The notes beneath the pieces are model-generated. The model had not been told where the DNA came from, did no database searches, and saw only the letters and a program-made list of their open reading frames with translations. 37,129 nt of DNA from an uncultured Eubacterium sp. (GTDB lineage Bacteria > Bacillota > Clostridia > Lachnospirales > Lachnospiraceae). Location of the stretch: positions 1 to 37,129 of the forward strand of contig CANDMV010000025.1 of assembly GCA_947385875.1 (NCBI GenBank), read 5' to 3'. Positions 1 to 6,916 of this stretch are shown piece by piece (the first letter of the stretch is position 1; each line of letters starts with the position of its first letter). A program made the translations under genes and the position numbers.

Positions 1-78
1 GGAACAGAAAAAGAGCGGAAATATGGGCTTTAAAGAGTTTCCGAGACCGCTCTGAATACTTAAATGGAGGTTACTACA

Positions 79-201
79 ATGGCGCTTTCTAACTTAACTG
101 GATGGAACGGAAACAATGCGGGTACAGCCTGCGGAGCAGTAGATAAGCCGGAAGAGAAACCGGCAGCCTGTGGTACAGCCTACGGAGCTGGCGGCAAGTA
201 A
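79..201 (+). CDS. Short ACGX-type RiPP precursor peptide (degenerate)
   Basis: A 40-residue peptide starts at ATG 79 behind GGAGG (66-70, 8-nt spacing) and lies directly upstream of a radical SAM/SPASM gene, the usual place for a RiPP precursor. It is rich in Ala, Gly, Thr and Lys/Glu, with two related motifs: GTACGA at residues 15-20 and ACGTAYGAGGK near the C-terminus, separated by a DKPEEKPA linker. From memory this matches the family whose precursors carry ACGX repeats and travel with a dedicated SPASM maturase. Only Cys18 and Cys31 remain; Tyr35 (TAC) sits where the repeat predicts Cys (TGC), one transition away. The role as modified-peptide precursor is inferred. Confidence 0.7.
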   Translation: MALSNLTGWNGNNAGTACGAVDKPEEKPAACGTAYGAGGK

Positions 202-336
202 TCCGTTCTAGGTTCTTCTCCAAATGTGTTTCCGGTGGGAAATATCCCATCGGGAGCATGTGAAATTTTTTCGGCGACAGGCTTTTATTTGTCTAAGCCG
301 ATTACATATGAAAAAGGACAAAGTGAGGTATGCGAG

Positions 337-1431
337 ATGAAGCAATATTTTTCTTTTCAATGGCACATTACGGATGAGTGCGACCAGCGGTGCAAGCACT
401 GCTACATTTTTTCGGGAGATGCCTGCAAAAAAATTGATTCCATGAATTGGCAGCAGATGCAGGAGACATTCTATAACTGTCTTGATTTTTGTAAGGTTTA
501 CAATCGTTTGCCTTATTTCTATATTACCGGTGGTGATCCAATCCTGCATCCGGATTTTTGGAGGCTGTTGAAGCTGCTTCACGAACACGGCATACCATTT
601 ACCATTCTTGGAAATCCATTTCACCTAAATGAAAAGATCTGCCGTGAGCTGAAGGAATACGGCTGTGAGAAATATCAACTGTCTATCGACGGGCTTCGTG
701 AAACGCATGACTGGTTCCGCAAATCCGGCTCCTACGACTGCACCCTGGAAAAGATTGACTGCATTAACCGCGCGGGAATCCGCAGCGTGGTTATGACGAC
801 TGTTTCCAAAACCAACCGCATGGAGATTCCCGGTATTATTGATGCTGTTGTAAAAGCAGGTGTCAATGTATTTGCTTTTTCCCGTTATGTTCCTGGCGGC
901 GGCGATCTGGACGCAAGTATGACGCCGATGGAATATCGGGAACTGCTTGCAATATGTGATAAAAAATTCAAAGAATATGAGGCGGATGGCTGTAAGACAT
1001 ATTTTAATAAAAAGGATCATCTGTGGACGCTGTATGAATATGAAGCAGGAACTTTCAAAATTCCCGAAACCGCAGAGGAAGGAATGATTTACGGCGGCTG
1101 CAACTGCGGCAACTGCCAGATCACGATTCTTCCCACAGGCGATATCTATGCCTGCCGCCGGGGAGCCGACAGCAAAGTGGGCAATGTGTTCATAGACAGG
1201 CTTGCGGATGTCTGGGTATGTGAAATGGAAGTCTATAGGGACTATAAAAAATTTGAAAAATGCTCAAAGTGCGAACTGTTGGCGTTCTGCCGCGGCTGTC
1301 CCGCTGTCGCAAAAGGAACAGCAGGAACACTGTCTGCACTGCGGAAGCTGTTACGAACACTGCCCTGTAAAGGCGGTTCAGAAACGAGGCGGAAAATGAA
1401 TCAGACAGAAAGAAGAAATTGCTTAATTTAG
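337..1431 (+). CDS. Radical SAM/SPASM peptide maturase, ACGX-type; C-terminus probably scrambled
   Basis: The predicted enzyme uses a [4Fe-4S] cluster and SAM to modify the adjacent small precursor. Starting at ATG 337 (AGTGAGG just upstream), the protein opens with the cluster motif C15-x3-C19-x2-C22 (CDQRCKHC), followed by a radical SAM barrel with a GGDP motif. A SPASM domain begins near C255 (CNCGNC, then LPTGDIYACRR) and ends with CSKCELLAFCRGCPAVA (C318, C321). An ATG at 226 is in frame but adds 37 residues ahead of the normal start. After about residue 327 the tail stops looking like a SPASM protein (Arg/Leu/Thr-rich, ending NCLI), while another frame of the same DNA encodes a ferredoxin motif, so the 3' end has probably been replaced by a deletion. 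Activity is uncertain. Confidence 0.8.
   Translation: MKQYFSFQWHITDECDQRCKHCYIFSGDACKKIDSMNWQQMQETFYNCLDFCKVYNRLPYFYITGGDPILHPDFWRLLKLLHEHGIPFTILGNPFHLNEKICRELKEYGCEKYQLSIDGLRETHDWFRKSGSYDCTLEKIDCINRAGIRSVVMTTVSKTNRMEIPGIIDAVVKAGVNVFAFSRYVPGGGDLDASMTPMEYRELLAICDKKFKEYEADGCKTYFNKKDHLWTLYEYEAGTFKIPETAEEGMIYGGCNCGNCQITILPTGDIYACRRGADSKVGNVFIDRLADVWVCEMEVYRDYKKFEKCSKCELLAFCRGCPAVAKGTAGTLSALRKLLRTLPCKGGSETRRKMNQTERRNCLI
1310..1399 (+). pseudogene. Ferredoxin-motif gene fragment overlapping the maturase 3' end
   Basis: In the frame one base ahead of the maturase, codons 1331-1366 read C-LH-C-GS-C-YEH-CP followed by VKAV, the standard CxxCxxCxxxCP [4Fe-4S] ferredoxin pattern, ending at TGA 1397-1399. 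No start codon or ribosome binding site accounts for it. It looks like the C-terminal scrap of an iron-sulfur protein joined out of frame to the SPASM gene around 1305-1330. The parent family cannot be told from thirty residues. Confidence 0.5.
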
Positions 1432-1453
1432 GAATTGTTCTCAGAGGGCCGGA

Positions 1454-1624
1454 ATATGCAGATCTGCAGGTGAGCTTCATTTTTCAAATGACAAAGCGGC
1501 AGAGATTGCAGTCAGAACGGTAAAGGAATACCGGGAACGGATTCACAGCAGTATGGAGGTGATATTCTATGTTTTCAGGAATGAGGATTACGAAATCTAT
1601 AGAAAACTGCTTGGAGCAGATTGA
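1454..1624 (+). pseudogene. C-terminal remnant of a macrodomain (protein-ADP-ribose hydrolase)
   Basis: One frame here reads SAGELHFSNDKAAEIAVRTV, then KEYRER, and MEVIFYVFRNEDYEIYRKLL before TGA 1622-1624. This is the characteristic last third of bacterial macrodomain hydrolases, where STGxxxFPxxxAAEIA closes the ADP-ribose site. The N-terminal two thirds, including the binding loops, are absent: the frame is closed by TAA at 1424-1426 and the preceding sequence does not resemble a macrodomain. Class M sirtuins are normally encoded next to such a hydrolase that reverses their modification (established for SirTM operons), and the remnant overlaps the sirtuin start, so the neighbourhood once had that arrangement. 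Confidence 0.65.
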
Positions 1625-2486
1625 AAGGCTGAAAAAAGAACTTGCACAAGCGGATGCGGTGGTTATTGGAGCCGGTGCAGGACTTTCTGCCGCTGCAGGT
1701 TTTGCATATACTGGGGAAAGGTTTACGCGCTATTTTTCCGACTTTGAAGCAAAGTACGGTTTTGAGGATATGTATTCGGGAGGGTTTTATCCGTATCCTG
1801 CGCTGGAGGAGCATTGGGCGTACTGGAGCCGTTATATCTATATCAATCGGTATATGGATGCGCCGAAACCAGTCTACCATAAACTATACGACCTGGTGAA
1901 GGACAAAGATTATTTTGTGCTGACAACGAATGTGGACCATTGTTTCCAAAAAGCCGGATTTGATAAATATCGGCTGTTCTATACACAAGGGGATTATGGT
2001 TTGTTTCAGTGCAGCAGGCCCTGCCATCAGAATACCTATGATAATGAGACCGTTATTCGGAAAATGGTTGAAGCACAGGGCTATATTATTGACACGGACG
2101 GCACATTACTTCTGCCGAAAGGCATATCACCTAAAATGATGGTTCCGTCAGACCTTGTTCCGCATTGTCCGAAGTGCGGGGAGCCCATGAGCATGAACCT
2201 TCGGGCAGATCATACTTTTGTAGAGGATGAAGGATGGCATCTGGCCTCGGAGCGGTATGCAGAATTTATCCGAAGACATCAGAATATGAAAGTACTGTTT
2301 TTAGAGGCTGCAGTCGGATTCAATACACCAACAATCGTAAAATACAGCTTTTGGCGCATGACTCATGAATGGAAAGATGCCGTTTATGTCTGCGTGAACT
2401 ATGGAGAGGCATATGCACCTGATGAAATAAAAAAGAAATCTATTTGTATCAATGGAGACATTGGAGATCTTTTGTATCAGCTTTAG
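1569..2486 (+). CDS. Class M Sir2-family protein (SirTM-like ADP-ribosyltransferase)
   Basis: A 305-residue Sir2-fold protein. The NAD-binding loop is IGAGAGLSAAAG (33-44), the TTNVD motif is at 119-123, and a zinc ribbon is formed by C148, C152 (CSRPC) and C200, C203 (CPKC). Where classical deacetylating sirtuins have the catalytic His, the TQGD motif places Gln140, as in class M sirtuins, which mono-ADP-ribosylate a lipoyl-carrier protein (GcvH-L) in a redox-linked system. The start at 1569 is supported by GGAGGTGAT immediately upstream. The expected partners (GcvH-L, lipoate ligase, macrodomain hydrolase) are not intact here: only a macrodomain scrap precedes it. Substrate and activity are inferred. 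Confidence 0.85.
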   Translation: MFSGMRITKSIENCLEQIERLKKELAQADAVVIGAGAGLSAAAGFAYTGERFTRYFSDFEAKYGFEDMYSGGFYPYPALEEHWAYWSRYIYINRYMDAPKPVYHKLYDLVKDKDYFVLTTNVDHCFQKAGFDKYRLFYTQGDYGLFQCSRPCHQNTYDNETVIRKMVEAQGYIIDTDGTLLLPKGISPKMMVPSDLVPHCPKCGEPMSMNLRADHTFVEDEGWHLASERYAEFIRRHQNMKVLFLEAAVGFNTPTIVKYSFWRMTHEWKDAVYVCVNYGEAYAPDEIKKKSICINGDIGDLLYQL

Positions 2487-2565
2487 TAATAAATGAATAT
2501 TACTGGTTCGTTTCAGTCGTTGTCAACAAAGCGAGGGCATATGCCTGATTTACTGTTACGTCATT

Positions 2566-2605
2566 ATAAAAAAAAGCGGCCGCAAAGACACTCTCTGCGG
2601 CTGCT
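2566..2605 (-). terminator. Intrinsic terminator of the minus-strand PRTase-like operon
   Basis: A 10-bp hairpin (arms 2575-2584 and 2596-2605, AGCGGCCGCA pairing with TGCGGCTGCT through one wobble) is flanked on the plus strand by an A run at 2568-2575, which is the U tract for minus-strand transcription. It lies about 80 bp beyond the last minus-strand gene. There is no T run on the plus side, so it would not serve the sirtuin gene as a canonical terminator. Confidence 0.75.
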
Positions 2606-2684
2606 GCCATTTACGCAATTTATACATTTATAAACAGCTTTATTTTTTGTATCGCTTTTTTCAATCACTTTTGGATTGCTCTTA

Positions 2685-3737
2685 TCAGGGCGTGATTACA
2701 ATCTTTTGCATTTCTTCTATAGATTCTGTCGGAACATCCACATCTTTTGAAAATACACACGACACTTCCGATAAAATTTCAAATAATTTTTTCTGGTCAT
2801 TCTTCACAGCATCTAGGATATGTATAATCTCATCATATTCCGTATAGTCTGTTGGTGTTGCTTTCTTCTTCACAAATACCAGTTTTGGAAAAGCGGCCGT
2901 TGAAATATCCACTGTTTGAAAAATTTTAAGTACTATTTCATACAGCTTCCCGCATCGGGCCAGCTCATGGCCAGAAATTCTCCTCCAAAAGCCCGGCTGT
3001 TCTTTTCTATAGTCCTCTAATTGGTTCGCCATATTTCGAACTTCATACATATCCGCATATGGTTCTTGCGTACGGCATTGTACAATATACTCATCGATTG
3101 CTCTGTCGAGCTGTTTTTCTTCTTTGATTCCTCTTCCTTTGAACGCAGTGTTTAGGCTTTGAAACAGCTTTGCAAGTTCATTAGCGTACTGCTGCTTTTG
3201 CAAATTATCTTCCATATGTTTACAGTATCCTGCCGTTTTACAAATAGCCATTCGGAAGAAAATATATAAAAACCGCTCTGGGCAAGGTGCATAAGCACAT
3301 AAATGAACTAAAGTGTTTCTATTCAAAATAGATTGATTTTCATTGATCATATACACAACTGGAATCGTCTGCCATACATCCGTAAAATAATTCCAAGATC
3401 TAGCAATCTCTCTGAATATCTCTTTTATTTCATCCAAATTTGAACCCCGATTTTTACGAAAAAACAGCCGCCTGCTTTCCTCCGACACAGCGTCGTCGCA
3501 CGCAAACTCTTCCCTATATTTATTTTGCAGATTTATAAAAACAGTTCTTTTCGCATTTAGATCCATAATAATCTGATCATTATCTGACAAGATCTTGCGC
3601 AGCAGACCTGCCTGCTCCATGTCCATACAGATACATTTCCCGCTCCTGCACGCGACAATTTCGCAGATGTCGCTATCCGCGGCAAATATTATATTGTATA
3701 ACACAGGTATACAATCCTCTATCTTTCGTGGCTCCAT
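2685..3737 (-). CDS. Unrecognised 350-residue protein, last gene of PRTase-like operon
   Basis: I do not recognise this family. The start is set by a TAATG junction: the upstream stop TAA and this ATG share one base (3737), a translational-coupling signature. An in-frame TTG at 3749 is possible but less likely. The protein is soluble, mostly charged and predicted helical, with several Cys in the first third (EIVACRSGKCICMDMEQ) and near YAPCPERFLYIFF and ICKTAGYC. It has no signal peptide, TM segment or NTPase motif that I can see. Coupled synthesis with the PRTase-like protein suggests a stoichiometric partner. The reading frame is intact and the gene is followed by the operon terminator. Confidence 0.75.
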   Translation of the reverse strand: MEPRKIEDCIPVLYNIIFAADSDICEIVACRSGKCICMDMEQAGLLRKILSDNDQIIMDLNAKRTVFINLQNKYREEFACDDAVSEESRRLFFRKNRGSNLDEIKEIFREIARSWNYFTDVWQTIPVVYMINENQSILNRNTLVHLCAYAPCPERFLYIFFRMAICKTAGYCKHMEDNLQKQQYANELAKLFQSLNTAFKGRGIKEEKQLDRAIDEYIVQCRTQEPYADMYEVRNMANQLEDYRKEQPGFWRRISGHELARCGKLYEIVLKIFQTVDISTAAFPKLVFVKKKATPTDYTEYDEIIHILDAVKNDQKKLFEILSEVSCVFSKDVDVPTESIEEMQKIVITP

Positions 3738-4564
3738 TAATTTATGCAATCCCCATTGTTCATTATTCTGTCAGCCAGTTTAATGGATTGATCCAGATAA
3801 TCTTTCTGCGGATAACTCCAAGCGTCGTTGATCAGAACTTTGCTAAAAGCTGTCGTAATATCCGTTTCACACAGCTCTTTCAGCTCTTCTTCCTCATATC
3901 CGGCTATTTCTGCATTTTTGAAATGTTCCTTAAATGCATCCATAAACTGTATCTTACATGCAGCGGCATTCTTTTGTCTCTCTCTTGCCATTCGTTCTAC
4001 TTCGAACAGCCCATACAAGTATGGAAAATACTTTTCTTCCTTATATTTGTAGTTTTGTTCGCCGGCATGCAGCAAAGAAATGAAATAGACATTTTCTTCA
4101 TTCTGATACTTTTTTGCAACAATCGATCCTTTTCCAAAATCAATCGCTTTCAATGCATGGGAATATGCTTCTCCCCCTTCCTTTGCCAAACGTGCTGTAA
4201 GCATTGAAAAAGGATACCCTGACAGTCTCGACGGCTCCTCGGTCTGTTTTTGGACGTATTTCTCCCATTCTTTCTCATCCAGATCACCATTCATACATAG
4301 AAAATGCTGAATCAAGAAATTAGTATCTTCTCTAGCTTCATTTTTTTCTAACGCGGTTACTATTTCCTCTAACACAGTAAAATCCGGACTCAGATCCATT
4401 AACGTCCTTTCGTCAACCTCTTCATAAACCTTTTCCACTGTTTTGAATAAATCCAAAATTTTGCTAATGCTCAGCTGCTGCAGCTTATCCTGATCCAAAA
4501 TCTGGCCGCCAAAGTTAACTTCTTCCTCCTGAGACTTTTCACGAACAAAAAATATCTGCTCCAC
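3737..4564 (-). CDS. Downstream half of PRTase-like protein (in -1 frame) or separate gene
   Basis: This open frame (275 residues from a GTG at 4564) overlaps the preceding PRTase-like frame by 94 bp. No Shine-Dalgarno precedes the GTG, and the first residues (FFVREKSQEEE) continue naturally from the upstream protein just before a T TTT TTG heptamer (4546-4552). The most economical reading is one ~580-residue protein made by -1 frameshifting, or broken by a one-base indel. The sequence is Glu/Lys-rich and helical with no motif I recognise; TPR-like or other helical repeats are possible. Its stop overlaps the next ATG (TAATG). Confidence 0.6.
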   Translation of the reverse strand: MEQIFFVREKSQEEEVNFGGQILDQDKLQQLSISKILDLFKTVEKVYEEVDERTLMDLSPDFTVLEEIVTALEKNEAREDTNFLIQHFLCMNGDLDEKEWEKYVQKQTEEPSRLSGYPFSMLTARLAKEGGEAYSHALKAIDFGKGSIVAKKYQNEENVYFISLLHAGEQNYKYKEEKYFPYLYGLFEVERMARERQKNAAACKIQFMDAFKEHFKNAEIAGYEEEELKELCETDITTAFSKVLINDAWSYPQKDYLDQSIKLADRIMNNGDCIN

Positions 4565-5487
4565 AAAGCGCTAATCACATATACAATCACACGATAAACC
4601 AATTCTTCGTTAAACTCAGACATTTTCTCTTTATAATCTTTTTGAATAAACTCGCTTAATATTTCTTTATATGTGAAAAGGGAGTTTCCCGAAACCGGCA
4701 TTAGCGACACCATAGGCGCGATAATATATAAGCCCAGGTCTTCATTCAAATAAAACCGCATACTCTGAAATAACGCAAATTTCCATGACTTTGGATCTAT
4801 CCACGCATAGGAATACAAATTCAACTGCGCATGCGTTTGATTATGCAGCGTACATACTTTTTCTTTTTGCAAAAACCGCTTTACCGCCTGCCCTGGCACT
4901 GACGCGCTTTTTAAAACAATATTTGGCACATATGAGGTATAAGGCCGGCCAGATAAATACAGCACGTCTATAATCGTATCTACAATCGCTCTCCATGCAT
5001 GTATGCTGACTAGTTTGTCTACAATGGCATTTTGTATGCAAGTCTCTTTTAATACGTCATTTTCGTTTTCTGCAAAGGAGAAAACGTCAACTATAATATT
5101 ATTTTCCCTAGCCAGTTCCTCTATCTGTTTATATAACTGATAAATCGTCCTGCCGTGTATGATCACATCGTCTGCAATCAACAGTCTGTGTATCTCTCCA
5201 TTCTGTATATTTTTCGCATAATAAGGAAGTGCCCGATCTGAAATAATAATGGGTTTTACTTTCCCAGAAAATTTCTCATCATATAGGCGGCGAACCCTTG
5301 CGCCGTCTTCTTCCCGCGTAAGTTCCAATAATGCAAAAAAAAGATTGGAACATTTGCGTGCCAACAAGATCTTCAGCTCATAGTCTGCCAAATATACCTT
5401 TTCTACAAAGGCAAGCAGCTCTCTGTATTCTGTGACAGAAATTCTTCTTAATATTTTTTTCTTTTGTTCAATCAACTCTTTTTTCAT
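4471..5487 (-). CDS. Phosphoribosyltransferase-like protein, N-terminal half
   Basis: The frame encodes up to 338 residues. Residues 101-114 read RLLIADDVIIHGRT, matching the type I phosphoribosyltransferase PRPP loop (two hydrophobic residues, acidic pair, then G-[RK]-[ST]). About 20 residues earlier, PIIISDRALPYY fits the preceding beta-strand and loop. PRTase-fold proteins without a nucleotide-metabolism context occur in conflict systems, and the coupling to a membrane protein and an unknown protein suggests that kind of role (inference). The last ~25 residues (after YVISALWSRYF) look like out-of-frame sequence, rich in Arg/Lys/Ser, and the natural continuation is in the -1 frame. ATG 5487 lies four bases past the previous stop, with no strong SD, implying re-initiation. 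Confidence 0.7.
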   Translation of the reverse strand: MKKELIEQKKKILRRISVTEYRELLAFVEKVYLADYELKILLARKCSNLFFALLELTREEDGARVRRLYDEKFSGKVKPIIISDRALPYYAKNIQNGEIHRLLIADDVIIHGRTIYQLYKQIEELARENNIIVDVFSFAENENDVLKETCIQNAIVDKLVSIHAWRAIVDTIIDVLYLSGRPYTSYVPNIVLKSASVPGQAVKRFLQKEKVCTLHNQTHAQLNLYSYAWIDPKSWKFALFQSMRFYLNEDLGLYIIAPMVSLMPVSGNSLFTYKEILSEFIQKDYKEKMSEFNEELVYRVIVYVISALWSRYFLFVKSLRRKKLTLAARFWIRISCSS

Positions 5488-5491
5488 GGTT

Positions 5492-6529
5492 TTATTTCAT
5501 TTTACCAATCCTTTCCCATTTTTGTTCATAAGAAAACCAGCCATTTTCAGTCTGGCACTTTACTAAAAATGGATCCGACTGATTTTCTTTCGAATCAAAT
5601 GTCATTCGCAGTATATTAGATTTGCCCTTTTTTCCATTATATTCATATTGTATGATTATGCAAATACACAAACCCATATACTGATAATCTAAATTCTTCC
5701 GCCCGCTATATAGAATAAATTCTTCTAATTCTGTTTGCAATTTATTTGCAATATCCTGCGTATTAGGCTGAAAGATATTTAAACTACAGTTGAACGTATA
5801 CACGGTATGAGCTGCTTGTCTATGCCGCTCAAAGCTCCAAAAATCAGAATAAGACTTGTCCCATTGTCCTTTTCCATTTCTAAATGCCGCTTGATAATCT
5901 TGTCCGTTCAATGAAAATACGATCTTATCCACCCGCAGACTCTTCAATACAATATCATTTTTTACATTAAAAACGATATGCAGATCAGTCAGCCAGTGAT
6001 GTCCAGCCTCTTTGAACTGCTCTATGCTTTTATATACCCTTCTGTCTATTTGCTTGTAATAAGACGTACTATCCATTTTATAAAAATCGAGTCTGGCATC
6101 TTCAAGTTCCATCATTGGTGCATGATACCGATCTTCCAGATCATGCAGACGTTTTGTCTGTACCAACGCTACAACACCGCACAGCAATCCCGGAGCTGCA
6201 CTTATCACAGCTCCCATAAATGTAACTGCCGCGGAAAACCATAATTCCCCGCTAAAATAATTGTCCGTCCCTAGATAACTTTTAATCACCGATGTAAAAC
6301 CAGCATGTTCTTTATCCATAAAAACCAACATTGCTATCCCTGCCGCCAATACGAATACTATGAATAAACCAAACATGATTACCATAAAAGCAAATTTTAT
6401 AAAACGCTTGAGACCTATGTAGAAAATCGACCTTTGGTCTTTCAAAAAACCAAGCAAAACCATAATCCTCTGTTCTGCAGTTTTTTTGAGCTTATGTAAG
6501 TATTTGCTGATTTTCCGGTTCTTATTCAT
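5492..6529 (-). CDS. Two-TM membrane protein, first gene of PRTase-like operon
   Basis: A 345-residue protein starting at ATG 6529 behind AAGGATT. It has a basic N-terminal cytoplasmic stretch (about 1-45), a first TM around 46-72 (FAFMVIMFGLFIVFVLAAGIA), an external loop of about 30 residues, a second TM around 97-125 (SAAVTFMGAVISAAPGLLCG), then a coiled, Asp/Glu/Lys-rich linker and a soluble C-terminal domain of roughly 190 residues with alternating hydrophobic pattern suggesting a beta-rich fold. I do not recognise the domain. As leader gene of the operon it could be the membrane anchor or effector. It ends four bases before the PRTase-like start. Confidence 0.75.
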   Translation of the reverse strand: MNKNRKISKYLHKLKKTAEQRIMVLLGFLKDQRSIFYIGLKRFIKFAFMVIMFGLFIVFVLAAGIAMLVFMDKEHAGFTSVIKSYLGTDNYFSGELWFSAAVTFMGAVISAAPGLLCGVVALVQTKRLHDLEDRYHAPMMELEDARLDFYKMDSTSYYKQIDRRVYKSIEQFKEAGHHWLTDLHIVFNVKNDIVLKSLRVDKIVFSLNGQDYQAAFRNGKGQWDKSYSDFWSFERHRQAAHTVYTFNCSLNIFQPNTQDIANKLQTELEEFILYSGRKNLDYQYMGLCICIIIQYEYNGKKGKSNILRMTFDSKENQSDPFLVKCQTENGWFSYEQKWERIGKMK

Positions 6530-6577
6530 GCGTAATCCTTATGCTTCCATTCGACAATTCACTTACTTTATTGGTTC

Positions 6578-6606
6578 AGTATAACATAAAATATAGGCTT
6601 GTACAA
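6578..6606 (-). promoter_or_regulatory. Sigma-A-type promoter of the PRTase-like operon
   Basis: On the minus strand, TTGTAC (6606-6601) and TATACT (6583-6578) are separated by exactly 17 bp, about 48 bp upstream of the first start codon. No other convincing promoter is seen inside the operon. An AAGCTTGTACAAGCTT palindrome surrounds the -35 box and could be an operator. Confidence 0.65.
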
Positions 6607-6860
6607 GCTTTTTCTATAAATGATGGTGTAACTATACATGGGGAGGATGTCTAAAAAGAGCATGAAGAAGTAAAAAACTCAAAGAATGATCACTGAACTG
6701 CTGGATATTAATACAAGCCCTAAAAACGGGATGACGAGCTGGATGGAAAATTGTATTGGACTAAATTTATGAAAACATCACATAAGCATATTGAGATGCA
6801 TTAACTTCAAAGCCAAAAATGAAACTGCAACAAAAAATTTATAAATTTTTAAAATAGCTA
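6607..6860 (+). other. Intergenic region with no clear gene
   Basis: The only readable stretch is an eight-codon frame at about 6648 (MSKKSMKK, with GGGGAGG before it) whose frame resumes after the stop as KTQRMITELLDIN and then stops again. It resembles a decayed coding sequence but is too short to assign. The rest is A/T-rich. Confidence 0.3.
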
Positions 6861-6891
6861 TTGACTCCTACGTTACGTCATAGTTTACAAT
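6861..6891 (+). promoter_or_regulatory. MerR-type promoter with 19-bp spacer and central dyad
   Basis: TTGACT (6861-6866) and TACAAT (6886-6891) are separated by 19 bp, the over-long spacing typical of promoters that MerR proteins untwist. The spacer contains the dyad CCTACGTTACGTCATAG, like sites bound by TipA/Mta-type regulators. It sits directly upstream of the MerR gene, implying autoregulation. Confidence 0.8.
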
Positions 6892-6916
6892 GTGCTTACA
6901 CGAGGAGGGAAACAAG

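Noticed and set aside
12..53. Inverted repeat AGAGCGG ... CCGCTCT before the RiPP precursor
   Set aside because: Only 7 bp with a 28-base loop and no adjoining T run; it may belong to a gene cut off by the window edge, so it is not called a regulatory site.
226..336. Longer start for the radical SAM protein at ATG 226
   Set aside because: The 37 extra residues have no SD and no family resemblance; ATG 337 has an SD and places the CxxxCxxC motif at the normal distance.
6890..6916. MerR start at ATG 6890
   Set aside because: It overlaps the -10 box of the MerR-type promoter; the SD points to ATG 6917.
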